Assembly: GCA_024402115.1 (NCBI GenBank)
Contig: JAKSJQ010000020.1
Coordinates: 1-34,420 of the forward strand
Source of the DNA: Bacteroidales bacterium
GTDB lineage: Bacteria > Bacteroidota > Bacteroidia > Bacteroidales > UBA932
Direction: 5' to 3'
DNA length: 34,420 nt
Part shown: in pieces, positions 15,693-24,413 of the stretch
Layout of the letters: every line of letters starts with the position of its first letter
Position numbering within the stretch: the stretch's first letter is position 1
Position numbers and translations under genes: made by a program
Notes under the pieces: model-generated
Database searches by the model: none
Told to the model about the DNA's origin: nothing
The model's input: only the letters and a program-made list of their open reading frames with translations

Positions 15693-17678
15693 ATGACTGA
15701 AAACGAAGCACTGAATACAGCAGAAAATCAGTATTCGGCGAATAGTATCCAGGTCCTCGAAGGACTTGAGGCAGTAAGGAAGAGACCTTCGATGTACATC
15801 GGTGACATCGGTGAGAGAGGCCTCCATCATCTTGTCTATGAGGTCGTCGACAACAGTATCGACGAGGCCCTCGCAGGTTACTGTACTCACATCGAAGTAT
15901 ATATCAATCCGGACAATTCCATCACAGTGAAGGATAACGGCCGCGGTATTCCTACCGGAATGCACGAGAAGGAGCACAGAAGCGCTCTCGAGGTCGTTCT
16001 CACGGTGCTCCATGCCGGTGGAAAGTTCAGCAAGGACAGCTACAAGGTTTCCGGCGGTCTCCACGGAGTCGGCGTATCCTGCGTGAATGCCCTTTCTGAC
16101 TATCTCAGGGCTGAGATCCATCGTGAAGGCAAGGTCTTCGTGCAGACATACTCCAAGGGCAAGCCGACTTCACCGGTTGAGGTGGTCGGTGATGCAGACG
16201 ATACAGGAACACAGGCGACTTTCCATCCGGACCCCGAGATCTTCGTTGAGCATCAGGTCTACAAGTATGAGACCCTCGCAGCACGTCTCCGTGAGCTTTC
16301 TTACCTCAACAAAGGTATCCATATCACCTTCACCGACCTCCGCCACGAGGTTTCGTCCATCGATGAGCACGGTGTGGAGACCAAGGGATACAAGAGCGAC
16401 GTGTTCTATTCTGAGTCAGGTCTCCGCGAGTTCGTAGAGTACCTTGACGCAGGCGCAGAGAGCCTCATCAGCAGCCCGATCTGCATCCAGAACGACAAGA
16501 TCATCCCTATCGAGATCGCACTCCAGTACAACACTGGCTTCTCTGAGAAGATCTATTCATACGTAAACAACATCAACACCATAGAGGGTGGTACCCATCT
16601 CGACGGTTTCAAGAGGGGACTTTCCGGTACTCTCAAGGCTTACGCCGAGAAGAACAACCTCCTCGCAAAGTTCAAGGGAGAACTTTCTCCTGAGGACTAT
16701 CGTGAGGGTATGACCGCTGTCATCTCGGTCAAGGTCGCTGAGCCTCAGTTCGAGGGACAGACCAAGACCAAGCTCGGTAACGGTGAGGTCCGCGCCGCTG
16801 TATCACAGGCAGTGAGCGCTGCTCTCGAGGCATACCTCGAGGAGAATCCTCAGATGGCAAAGACCATCGTAGAGAAGGTTGTCCTCGCAGCAAATGCCCG
16901 CCTCGCAGCTCGCAAGGCACGTGAGACCGTGCAGAGAAAGACAGTCATGTCTGGTGGCGGACTCCCTGGAAAGCTCTCAGACTGCTCTGATCGCGACCCT
17001 AAGAAGTGCGAGATCTTCCTTGTCGAGGGAGACTCCGCAGGTGGAACCGCAGTCAACGGTCGCGACAGCCGAATCCAGGCCATCCTTCCTCTTCGTGGTA
17101 AGATTCTCAACGTGGAGAAAGCACCTGAGCACAGGGTATTCGACAGCGAGGAAATCCGTAACATCTACACCGCTCTCGGTGTGACCATCGGAACTCCTGA
17201 GGACCCTAAAGCTTTGAACCTCACTAAGCTTCGTTACCACAAGGTCGTGATCATGACCGATGCCGATGTCGATGGTTCCCACATCGACACCCTTATCCTG
17301 ACATTCTTCTTCCGCTATATGATCGACCTCATCCGCGGAGGACATGTATATCTCGCAACCCCTCCTCTCTATCGCGTGAAGAAGGGCAAGAACCAGGTTT
17401 ACTGCTGGACTGACGACGAGCTCAAGGCTGCGATCGCAGAAATCGGCGGTGGTTCTGAGAAGGGCGTGAACGTTCAGCGTTACAAAGGTCTCGGTGAGAT
17501 GAGTGACGAGCAGCTCTGGGATACCACAATGAATCCAGAGACCCGTCTCCTCCGTCAGGTGACCATCGAGAACGCTGCCGAGGCAGAGAGAACCTTCTCA
17601 ATGCTCATGGGTGACGACGTTCCACCACGCCGCGAGTTCATCGAGCAGAACGCTCACTTCGCGAACATCGACGCATAG
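15693..17678 (+). CDS. gyrB: DNA gyrase subunit B
   Basis: ATPase subunit of the type IIA topoisomerase that introduces negative supercoils, 661 residues. The N-terminal GHKL ATPase domain has VLEGLEAVRKRPSMYIGD, EVVDNSIDEALAG (catalytic Glu and Mg-binding Asn) and VKDNGRGIPTG. The transducer domain contains the QTKTKLGN motif that favours GyrB over ParE. The TOPRIM domain follows: EGDSAGG starting at Glu445, then ADVDGSHID for metal binding. Near the C-terminus is NVQRYKGLGEMSDEQLWDTTM. It lacks the roughly 170-residue insert of gammaproteobacterial GyrB, as expected for Bacteroidota. It has its own promoter. The stop is TAG. gyrA is not in the window. Confidence 0.97.
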   Translation: MTENEALNTAENQYSANSIQVLEGLEAVRKRPSMYIGDIGERGLHHLVYEVVDNSIDEALAGYCTHIEVYINPDNSITVKDNGRGIPTGMHEKEHRSALEVVLTVLHAGGKFSKDSYKVSGGLHGVGVSCVNALSDYLRAEIHREGKVFVQTYSKGKPTSPVEVVGDADDTGTQATFHPDPEIFVEHQVYKYETLAARLRELSYLNKGIHITFTDLRHEVSSIDEHGVETKGYKSDVFYSESGLREFVEYLDAGAESLISSPICIQNDKIIPIEIALQYNTGFSEKIYSYVNNINTIEGGTHLDGFKRGLSGTLKAYAEKNNLLAKFKGELSPEDYREGMTAVISVKVAEPQFEGQTKTKLGNGEVRAAVSQAVSAALEAYLEENPQMAKTIVEKVVLAANARLAARKARETVQRKTVMSGGGLPGKLSDCSDRDPKKCEIFLVEGDSAGGTAVNGRDSRIQAILPLRGKILNVEKAPEHRVFDSEEIRNIYTALGVTIGTPEDPKALNLTKLRYHKVVIMTDADVDGSHIDTLILTFFFRYMIDLIRGGHVYLATPPLYRVKKGKNQVYCWTDDELKAAIAEIGGGSEKGVNVQRYKGLGEMSDEQLWDTTMNPETRLLRQVTIENAAEAERTFSMLMGDDVPPRREFIEQNAHFANIDA

Positions 17679-17723
17679 TCGACGCAATGACAGAAAGTAT
17701 TAATCCAAACCTACAATAATTTT

Positions 17724-18986
17724 ATGGTAGACATTTTTGATAGAATCGCCAGAGACTCAGGCGGCCCGATCGGTCAGTATTTCGATCAGGCATTCGGTTA
17801 TTATATGTACCCAAGGCTCGAGGGTGAACTCGGACCTCACATGATCTTCAACGGTAAGGAAGTCCTCAACTGGAGCCTTAACAACTATCTCGGCCTTGCA
17901 AACCATCCTGAGATCAGGAAGGCTGATGCGCAGGGTGCTGCTGACTGGGGTCTCGCATATCCTATGGGTGCCCGCATGATGTCAGGTCACACCAGGTATC
18001 ACGAGAAGCTCGAGAAGATGTTCGCTGACTTCGAGAAAAAGGAGGATGCTTTCCTCTTCAACTTCGGTTATCAGGGTATCGTATCGACTATCGATGCAAT
18101 CACCAACCGTCACGACGTGATCGTCTATGATGCAGAGTGCCATGCTTGCCTCATGGATGGTATCCGTCTCCACGATGGCTCAAAGTATAAGTTCCGTCAC
18201 AACAACATCGCTGACGCTGACCGCGTCCTCACCCGTGCCTGTGCAGAGGCTGAGGAGCATGGCGGTGGAGTGCTCCTCATCACCGAGGGTGTATACGGTA
18301 TGACCGGTGCGCTCGGTAAGCTCGACGGCCTCGTAGCCCTCAAGCAGAAGCACAACTTCCGTATCATGATCGACGATGCACACGGTTTCGGCCTCCTCGG
18401 AGAGCATGGCCGCGGTACTTCAGAGCACTTCGGCGTGATGGACGGTATCGACCTCTACATCGGTGCTTTCGCGAAGTCAATGGCATCTATCGGTGGTTTC
18501 GTTGCTGGTCCTAAGTATGTCATCAACTACCTCCGCGCTAACCTCCGCTCGCAGATGTACGCTAAGTCACTTCCTATGCCTCTCGTTATCGGTAACATCA
18601 GGCGTATGGAGATCATCGACTCACCAGAGGGCGACCAGCTTCGTGCAAAGTGCTGGGAGATCACCCATGCTATCCAGAACGGTTTCAAGGAGCTCGGATT
18701 CGACATCGGAGAGGCTGAGGCATGCGTTACCCCTGTACATATCAAGGGTGGTGTAGGTCAGGCATCAAGGATGGCAAAGGACCTTCGCGAGAACTACAAG
18801 GTCTTCTGCTCAGTAGTCGTTTATCCTGTCATTCCTAAGGGTATGGTTATCTTCCGTATCGTCAGCACCGCTGCACATACTATGGAAGATGTCAAGTATA
18901 CCCTCAACGCATTCAAGGAGATCAAGGAGAAGCTTGATGCAGGCTTGTATGACGGTGACGACTTGGAGGCAATGACCATCAAATAA
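17724..18986 (+). CDS. Alpha-oxoamine synthase family PLP enzyme (serine palmitoyltransferase/Kbl-like)
   Basis: PLP-dependent enzyme of 420 residues in the family that condenses an acyl-CoA with an amino acid: serine palmitoyltransferase, 2-amino-3-ketobutyrate CoA ligase, BioF, HemA. Landmarks: NNYLGLANHPEIRKA near 53-67, GARMMSGHTRYHEKLE, the PLP-stacking His140 in ECHACLMDG, the cofactor-binding IDDAHGFGLLGEHGRG (Asp217/Asp218, His220), and the Schiff-base Lys251 in AFAKSMASIGGF. The xKSxASIGGF form is closer to serine palmitoyltransferase than to BioF (usually KAxGxxGG). Bacteroidales make sphingolipids and often carry more than one homologue, so both sphingolipid synthesis and glycine/threonine metabolism are possible. 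No acyl carrier protein, epimerase or Tdh gene is nearby to decide. It stands 45 bp after gyrB, with a CTC-rich, high-expression codon pattern. Confidence 0.85.
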   Translation: MVDIFDRIARDSGGPIGQYFDQAFGYYMYPRLEGELGPHMIFNGKEVLNWSLNNYLGLANHPEIRKADAQGAADWGLAYPMGARMMSGHTRYHEKLEKMFADFEKKEDAFLFNFGYQGIVSTIDAITNRHDVIVYDAECHACLMDGIRLHDGSKYKFRHNNIADADRVLTRACAEAEEHGGGVLLITEGVYGMTGALGKLDGLVALKQKHNFRIMIDDAHGFGLLGEHGRGTSEHFGVMDGIDLYIGAFAKSMASIGGFVAGPKYVINYLRANLRSQMYAKSLPMPLVIGNIRRMEIIDSPEGDQLRAKCWEITHAIQNGFKELGFDIGEAEACVTPVHIKGGVGQASRMAKDLRENYKVFCSVVVYPVIPKGMVIFRIVSTAAHTMEDVKYTLNAFKEIKEKLDAGLYDGDDLEAMTIK

Positions 18987-19026
18987 TGAAGCTCAGAAGC
19001 TTTAGATAGACAAAAAGATTAGAGTT

Positions 19027-19056
19027 GGAGCCAGCCCGTAGACGCGGGTTGGCTTC
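19027..19056 (+). other. Stable hairpin in the 5' region of pgpH
   Basis: Bases 19027-19038 pair with 19045-19056 (core AGCCAGCCCG with CGGGTTGGCT, including two G-T wobbles) around a six-base loop. It lies 20 bp upstream of the pgpH ATG, in the 90-bp gap after the oxoamine synthase gene. No T-run follows on the plus strand and only a distant one on the minus strand, so it is a poor terminator. A processing site, RNA stabiliser or translational control element is possible. Confidence 0.45.
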
Positions 19057-19076
19057 AGCCAATATAGATACAGACC

Positions 19077-21131
19077 ATGTACGAAGCCAGATTTCCAAGG
19101 AATTACAGGATCTATGTGGCTCTCGTTGCGCTTGTCGTGCTGCTCTTCTTCCTCATGCCGAGGTCGGGCAACTTCAAGCAGGATTATCGCAAGGGAAGCC
19201 CATGGATGTATGACAATCTCGTCGCTCAGTTCGACTTCCCTGTGCTCAAGACCGATGCCCAGCTCCAGGCGGAGAGGGAGGCGCTCGGCTCTGACAACAC
19301 GCCATACTACAGGAAGTCAGCGGAGGTATACAACTCCGCAAGGAACGCAGTCTCTTCTGCGGACTTCGGAGCCAACAGCGAGGTTCGCTCATCCATCCTC
19401 GGTTGGCTTGCTGCCATCTATGACAGGGGAGTCCTTCAGACCAAGGACATTCCTAACACTGACTCGTACATCTATGTGCAGACGGACAAGAAGGCTATTA
19501 AGTATCCTCTGTCCGAGCTTTACACCGTGGATGAAGCCAAGGCTGAGATCCTGGCGGCGGTGAGCGCGTCTTCTCCCGGCATGAATGCAGACTCGCTCTG
19601 CATTGCGATAGGGGTGTACAATTTCATCCTTCCGGACCTGTCCTTCGATCAGAAGACGACAGATTTCATGAGATACAGCTCTGCTGACCTCATTTCCACA
19701 ACCGAAGGAATCAAGCCTGCAGGTACGCTCATCGTATCGACAGGTGAGGTGGTGACAGCGGAGATCGAGCAGCTCCTCGACTCGTACAAGGCAGAATATG
19801 AGAATAGCCTCGGATACAATGGGCCTATCATCCTCCTGCTTCTTGCGAACTTGCTGATGTCCCTCATCATCGTGGCAATGCTCTTCTTCTCTATCCTTTA
19901 CACCAATGAGTCCATCTTCAGGGACACGAACAGGTTCATGTACATTCTGTTGCTCTTCCTCCTTTCTTGCGTGGGCTCGCTCGTAGTGGATAGGGTTGGA
20001 CCGAACTACCTGTTCATGGTTCCGTTCACGCTCGTGGCAATCTACATGCTTGCTTTCTTCAAGAAGCGTGTTGTTCTTCCTGTATACATCGTGTCGCTTC
20101 TTCCACTTCTGATCTTTGCGCATAACGGACCGGAGCTCTTCGTGATGTACCTTGCTGCCGGTGTGCTTACGATCTACACCTTTGCATATTTCAACCGCGG
20201 CTGGCTTCAGTTCGTGAACGCCTTCCTTATCTTCATCGTGCTCGCGGTGGTATGGATGGTATTCCAGCTCTTCGAGGGAGTGGCGTCACTTTCCGATTAC
20301 AGGGTTCTCGCGAACCTTGCGCTCAGCGCATTCCTCTGCGTTGCCGGCTATCCTCTGATCTTCCTCTTCGAGAAGATTTTCAGGCTGGTGTCAAAGAACC
20401 GTCTCCACGAGCTTTGCGACACCAACGCCAACAAATGCCTCATTGAACTCAACCAGAAGGCTCCTGGAACCTTCCAGCACTCGCTCCAGGTGATGAACAT
20501 GTGCGAGGCAGCGGCGAAGGAGATCGGTGCCAATGTCGAGCTCATTAGAGCTGGTGCGATGTACCATGACATAGGAAAGATGATGAACCCGGGCTGCTTC
20601 ATCGAGAACACTGACGGCAGCAACCGCTTCCATGAGGGTCTCACTCCGCAGGAGAGTGCCCAGCACCTCATCCGCCATGTCAGCGACGGTCTCGTGCTTG
20701 CAGAGAAATATGGACTTCCTGACATAATCGTGGATTATATCAGAACCCACCATGGAACGACCCGTACCGGATATTTCTATGGTATGTTCCTCAAGAACGG
20801 AGGCTCTCCGGACTCTCCTGACGCTGCTATGTTCAGCTATACCGGCATGAAGCCGATTAAGAAGGGACATGTCATCCTCATGCTTTGCGACTCCGTTGAG
20901 GCAGCGTCGAGGACTCAGCCAGACAAGACCAAGGAATCGCTCGAGGCTCTTGTCGACAAGATCATCGACGGCAAGATTTCTGAAGGCCAGCTCGTGGATT
21001 CTGACATCACGATGAAAGAACTCGAGAAGGTCCGCAGCGTCATCAAGAAGTATCTCATCGACATTTACCACCCTCGTATAGCATATCCGGATGCCCAGGA
21101 CGCTGAGCAGAAGAAAAAGCGACGCCTCTGA
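19077..21131 (+). CDS. pgpH: 7TM-HD (PgpH-type) cyclic-di-AMP phosphodiesterase
   Basis: Membrane HD-domain phosphodiesterase of 684 residues that hydrolyses the second messenger c-di-AMP. The first TM helix lies at about residues 10-25. An extracytoplasmic 7TMR-HDED-type region follows to about residue 255 and ends in SLGYNGPIILLLLANLLMSL. Six or seven TM helices run to about residue 440, followed by the cytoplasmic HD domain: HSLQVMNMCEAAAKEIG, then the metal-binding MYHDIGKM (His497, Asp498), IRTHHGTTRTGYFYG, and MLCDSVEAASR. The tail KEKLEALVDKII-like/DSDITMKELEKVRSVI is typical of the family. The gene sits alone between the oxoamine synthase and trigger factor genes. In Bacteroidota the cyclase is CdaA/DisA; neither is in view, although a YbbR-like gene lies about 8.5 kb downstream. 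Confidence 0.93.
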   Translation: MYEARFPRNYRIYVALVALVVLLFFLMPRSGNFKQDYRKGSPWMYDNLVAQFDFPVLKTDAQLQAEREALGSDNTPYYRKSAEVYNSARNAVSSADFGANSEVRSSILGWLAAIYDRGVLQTKDIPNTDSYIYVQTDKKAIKYPLSELYTVDEAKAEILAAVSASSPGMNADSLCIAIGVYNFILPDLSFDQKTTDFMRYSSADLISTTEGIKPAGTLIVSTGEVVTAEIEQLLDSYKAEYENSLGYNGPIILLLLANLLMSLIIVAMLFFSILYTNESIFRDTNRFMYILLLFLLSCVGSLVVDRVGPNYLFMVPFTLVAIYMLAFFKKRVVLPVYIVSLLPLLIFAHNGPELFVMYLAAGVLTIYTFAYFNRGWLQFVNAFLIFIVLAVVWMVFQLFEGVASLSDYRVLANLALSAFLCVAGYPLIFLFEKIFRLVSKNRLHELCDTNANKCLIELNQKAPGTFQHSLQVMNMCEAAAKEIGANVELIRAGAMYHDIGKMMNPGCFIENTDGSNRFHEGLTPQESAQHLIRHVSDGLVLAEKYGLPDIIVDYIRTHHGTTRTGYFYGMFLKNGGSPDSPDAAMFSYTGMKPIKKGHVILMLCDSVEAASRTQPDKTKESLEALVDKIIDGKISEGQLVDSDITMKELEKVRSVIKKYLIDIYHPRIAYPDAQDAEQKKKRRL

Positions 21132-21163
21132 TTTTGAATATCAAGGAAATAGTGGTATTTTTG
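21132..21163 (+). promoter_or_regulatory. Consensus promoter for tig-clpP-clpX (TTTTG-N19-TATTTTTG)
   Basis: The -33 element TTTTG is at 21132-21136 and the -7 element TATTTTTG at 21156-21163, with 19 bp between them, an almost perfect Bacteroidota housekeeping promoter. The predicted leader of about 35 nt is A-rich (ggaaataataattacaag) up to the ATG at 21203. The promoter begins at the pgpH stop codon. Confidence 0.75.
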
Positions 21164-21202
21164 CACCCCTTTATTTGGAAATAATAATTACAAGATAAGA
21201 AT

Positions 21203-22516
21203 ATGAATATTATTGAAAACAAGATTGACAATCTCAATCTCGAACTCACCCTGCAGATTGCAGCTGCAGACTATGCTGACAAGAAAAAGAAGAAACTCTC
21301 TGATTTCCGTCGCAAGGCAGAGATCAAGGGCTTCCGCAAGGGTATGGTTCCTGCATCTCTCGTAGAGAAGATGTACGGTCAGAACGCACTCGTTGATTCA
21401 GTCAACGACGTGATCTCTGAGACCCTCAGCCAGTATCTCCAGGACAACAACATCAGGCCTGTAGGCGAGCCTCTTCCATCTGAGGACCAGCCTTCAGTAG
21501 AGTGGAAGGACGGCAACGACTTCGAGTTCAAGTTCGACGTCGCTCAGAATCCTACCCTCGACTTCGAGCTCAGCAGCAGCGACGAGGTCGTATACTATAC
21601 CATCACTGCTACCGCAGAGGCAAAGGCAGAGATGAAGTCAAACCTTCTCCGTCAGTACGGCTCTCTCGAGGAGGGTACCGAGGCTAAGGCTGATGACTTC
21701 ATCATCGCTGACTTCGAGCAGGAAGGAATGAAGGTGGAGGGTACCTATGTGGCTCTCCGCTCAATCGCAGAGGACGTTCGTCCTGCATTCGTAGGCGTAA
21801 AGGCTGGTGACGTTCTCAACGTGAATGTCAACGAGGCTTTCACCAACGAGGCTGACCGTGCGGCTATGCTCAAGGTAAACAAGGAGGAGCTTGCTACTCT
21901 CAACCCAGAGTTCAAGGTAAGCGTGACCAACGTGAAGACTTTCGTTGACGCTCCTATGACTCAGGAGACCTTCGACAAGATCTTCGGCGAGGGCAACGTG
22001 AAGAGCGAGGCTGAGTTCGATGCAAAGATCGAGGAGAGACTCAAGGCAGAATATGTTCAGGAGGCAGACTATCGTCTCCAGAAGGATATGAGGGATTACC
22101 TCGTGTCTAAGGCAGCAATGGAGCTCCCAGAGAAGTTCCTCAAGAGGTGGATCTTCGTCGCTAACGACGGCAAGTTCACCCAGGAGGATATCGAGAAGGA
22201 GTGGCCACTCTTTATCGAGGACTACCGTTGGCAGCTTGTACGCGACTACCTCATCGAGAAGCTTGGCGTCAAGATCGAGGAGGCTGACGTGATGAACTCT
22301 GCAAAGGGTTACGCAGCATATCAGTTCGCTATGTACGGCATGAACAACGTTCCAGATGAGCAGCTCGAGGCATTCGCAAAGAACATCCTCAGCCAGGAGA
22401 AGGAGAGCCGCCGCATCATCGAGCAGGTTGAGAACGAGAAGACCGTGAACGCAGTTCGTGAGCTCATCTCTCTCAAGAAGAAGAAAATCTCTGTTGCTAA
22501 GTTCCGCGAGCTTTAA
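21203..22516 (+). CDS. tig: Trigger factor
   Basis: Ribosome-associated chaperone of 437 residues that shelters nascent chains. The N-terminal ribosome-binding domain has the tail signature KIKGFRKGMVPASLVEKMYG (written here as AEIKGFRKGMVP near residues 38-49), which docks on L23. A poorly conserved PPIase-like middle domain follows (about 140-240, DDFIIADFEQEGMKVEG), then a long helical C-terminal domain with KEWPLFIEDYRWQLVRDYL and a basic end. The middle domain is divergent, as usual in Bacteroidota. The gene has its own consensus promoter and leads the classical tig-clpP-clpX cluster, with clpP starting 8 bp after its stop. Confidence 0.95.
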   Translation: MNIIENKIDNLNLELTLQIAAADYADKKKKKLSDFRRKAEIKGFRKGMVPASLVEKMYGQNALVDSVNDVISETLSQYLQDNNIRPVGEPLPSEDQPSVEWKDGNDFEFKFDVAQNPTLDFELSSSDEVVYYTITATAEAKAEMKSNLLRQYGSLEEGTEAKADDFIIADFEQEGMKVEGTYVALRSIAEDVRPAFVGVKAGDVLNVNVNEAFTNEADRAAMLKVNKEELATLNPEFKVSVTNVKTFVDAPMTQETFDKIFGEGNVKSEAEFDAKIEERLKAEYVQEADYRLQKDMRDYLVSKAAMELPEKFLKRWIFVANDGKFTQEDIEKEWPLFIEDYRWQLVRDYLIEKLGVKIEEADVMNSAKGYAAYQFAMYGMNNVPDEQLEAFAKNILSQEKESRRIIEQVENEKTVNAVRELISLKKKKISVAKFREL

Positions 22517-22524
22517 TTCATAAG

Positions 22525-23190
22525 ATGAACAGCGAGTTTGAGAAATATGCGAGGTCTGCAGGTGTCAGCTCACTGACCCTGCACGACTATCGTAGTGCGG
22601 TTGATTCATACATCAACCCGACTATCATCGAGGAAAGGAAGCTCAACGTCGCTTCCATGGATGTCTTCAGCCGTCTTATGATGGACAGGGTCATCTTCCT
22701 TGGTGTGCCAGTTGACGATGATGTCGCAAACATCATCACTGCCCAGCTCCTGTTCCTTGCATCCAACGACCCTTCAGCAGACATATCGCTCTATCTCAAC
22801 ACTCCTGGCGGACAGGTTTCCTCAGGACTTGCGATATACGATACGATGCAGCTTATTGAGCCGGATGTCGCGACCATCGTGACGGGAATGGCCGCATCGA
22901 TGGGATCAGTCCTTCTCTGCGCCGGAGCGCATGGAAAGAGGTCTGCACTTCCACATTCACGCGTGCTTATCCATCAGCCTCTCGGAGGCGCGAGGGGTCA
23001 GGCATCGGACATCGAGATAGCTGCGAGGGAAATACTCAAGACAAAGCAGGAACTCTATAAGATCATTTCCGAGCATAGCGGACAGCCAGTCGAGAAGATT
23101 GAGGCAGATGCCGATCGCGACTACTGGATGACAGCCCAGGAGGCCCTCGATTACGGAATGGTCGACGAGATCCTGAAAAAGAGAGTCTGA
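22525..23190 (+). CDS. clpP: ATP-dependent Clp protease proteolytic subunit
   Basis: Serine peptidase of 221 residues that forms the tetradecameric degradation chamber of ClpXP. The nucleophile is Ser125 in [11 protein letters not shown] and the catalytic histidine is His150 in [10 protein letters not shown]. The aspartate lies near residue 200 in [10 protein letters not shown]. The oxyanion-hole [11 protein letters not shown] and the ERKL segment near residue 37 (a short N-terminal propeptide precedes it) are conserved. Its TGA stop overlaps the clpX ATG by one base, so the two are translationally coupled. The enzyme looks intact, whereas its unfoldase partner carries a nonsense codon. Confidence 0.97.
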   Translation: MNSEFEKYARSAGVSSLTLHDYRSAVDSYINPTIIEERKLNVASMDVFSRLMMDRVIFLGVPVDDDVANIITAQLLFLASNDPSADISLYLNTPGGQVSSGLAIYDTMQLIEPDVATIVTGMAASMGSVLLCAGAHGKRSALPHSRVLIHQPLGGARGQASDIEIAAREILKTKQELYKIISEHSGQPVEKIEADADRDYWMTAQEALDYGMVDEILKKRV

Positions 23191-24122
23191 TGGCAAAGAA
23201 GACATCAAGATATTGTATGTTCTGTGGCAGGAGTGAGGCTGAGGTCCCGCTCCTGCTTCAGGGTATTGACGCATGCATTTGCAGCGACTGCGTCAAGATG
23301 GGTAACGAATATATCCAGGACTTCCAGAAAAAGGGCAAGAAGAAATCAGCGAAGGCAGACGAGCCTGAGCTCAGCCTTCTCAAGCCTATGGAAATCCACA
23401 AGGCTCTTGACGAATATGTGATCGGACAGGACAGGTGCAAGAAACTTCTTTCCGTTGCGGTATACAACCACTACAAGAGGATCAACAACAACCTCATCCG
23501 CAAGGAGGACGACGGACTGGAACTGGAGAAGAGCAACATCCTCATGGTCGGTCCAACAGGTACCGGTAAGACCTTGATGGCAAAGACCATCGCGAAGCTC
23601 CTCGACGTACCTTTCACCATAGTCGATGCGACCGTGCTCACTGAGGCCGGCTACGTGGGAGAGGATGTTGAGAGCATACTCTCACGTCTGCTTCAGGAAG
23701 CTGACTATGACCAGGAGAAGGCCGAGAGGGGAATAGTCTTCATCGACGAGATCGACAAGATCGCACGCAAGAGCGATAATCCTTCGATAACCAGAGATGT
23801 CAGCGGAGAAGGAGTTCAGCAGGCCATGCTGAAGCTTCTGGAGGGTTCAGTGGTCAATGTTCCGCCACAGGGAGGACGCAAGCACCCGGAGCAGGAATTC
23901 ATCCATGTGAACACCCAGAACATTCTTTTCATCTGCGGTGGTGCCTTCGAGGGAATCGAACGTAGGATTGCCCAGAGGCTCAATACTCAGGTGATCGGCT
24001 TCGGCGCCTCTTCCAAGAACCAGGTCGACAAGAACAACCTGCTTCAGTATGTATCGGCACAGGATCTCCGTGCCTATGGCCTCATCCCGGAGATCATCGG
24101 ACGACTTCCTGTCATCACCTAG
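23190..24122 (+). CDS. clpX: ClpX ATPase, N-terminal 310 residues up to an in-frame TAG
   Basis: AAA+ unfoldase that recognises substrates and feeds them to ClpP. The N-terminal zinc-binding domain has two CxxC pairs (CMFC near residue 9, CSDC near 31). Walker A is GPTGTGKT, the pore-1 loop GYVGED, Walker [10 protein letters not shown], and [18 protein letters not shown] follows. Translation stops at a TAG (24120-24122) directly after IIGRLPVIT. The next 96 codons continue the ClpX sequence in the same frame. In related ClpX proteins the stopped position is usually tyrosine (RLPVxTYLxPL), so one base change from TAC or TAT would explain it. As written, the product lacks the small AAA+ subdomain and the sensor-2 arginine (GARGLRS), so it should not form an active hexamer unless the stop is read through. 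Confidence 0.9.
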   Translation: MAKKTSRYCMFCGRSEAEVPLLLQGIDACICSDCVKMGNEYIQDFQKKGKKKSAKADEPELSLLKPMEIHKALDEYVIGQDRCKKLLSVAVYNHYKRINNNLIRKEDDGLELEKSNILMVGPTGTGKTLMAKTIAKLLDVPFTIVDATVLTEAGYVGEDVESILSRLLQEADYDQEKAERGIVFIDEIDKIARKSDNPSITRDVSGEGVQQAMLKLLEGSVVNVPPQGGRKHPEQEFIHVNTQNILFICGGAFEGIERRIAQRLNTQVIGFGASSKNQVDKNNLLQYVSAQDLRAYGLIPEIIGRLPVIT

Positions 24123-24135
24123 CTTGATCAGCTAG
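24119..24135 (+). repeat. Short inverted repeat containing the clpX stop codon
   Basis: CTAGCT at 24119-24124 and AGCTAG at 24130-24135 are perfect complements separated by TGATC. The TAG stop (24120-24122) lies within the left arm. The codon choices just after the stop (CTT GAT CAG CTA GAT) are atypical of this CTC/GAC-preferring genome. Confidence 0.6.
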
Positions 24136-24413
24136 ATAGGGAAGCGCTCCTTAGGATACTCAAGGAACCAAAGAACGCGCTGATGAAGCAGTACGCGAAG
24201 ATGTTCGAGCTTGACGACAAGGAACTCGTAGTTGACCCTGAGGTCCTTGATCTGGTCGTCGATACCGCTATAGAAAAGAAATTAGGCGCCCGTGGTCTGC
24301 GCAGCATCTGCGAACAGATCATGACGGACGCCATGTATGAGGCTCCTTCCACCAAGAAGAAGAGCTTCCACGTTACGCTTGAATACGCAAAGGAGAAGCT
24401 CAGGCAGAATTAG
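24123..24413 (+). pseudogene. clpX: ClpX C-terminal segment downstream of the in-frame TAG
   Basis: In the same reading frame as the N-terminal part: [18 protein letters not shown], then [32 protein letters not shown] with the sensor-2 arginine, and the usual C-terminal EYAKEKL. Together with the upstream part it gives 407 residues plus the interrupted position, normal for ClpX, and nothing else is damaged. The only internal ATG of note (24183) would start after part of the small subdomain, so separate translation into something useful is unlikely. The real stop is TAG at 24411-24413, overlapping the convergent AraC gene by four bases. Whether this is a true nonsense mutation, a population variant, an assembly error or a readthrough site cannot be decided from sequence. 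Confidence 0.85.

Noticed and set aside
24120..24122. Genome-wide reassignment of TAG to an amino acid
   Set aside because: TAG serves as the normal stop of several genes here (the sensor-like gene, RecD-like, TPR, gyrB, rimO and clpX itself), so general recoding is ruled out. Only a local event at clpX remains possible.
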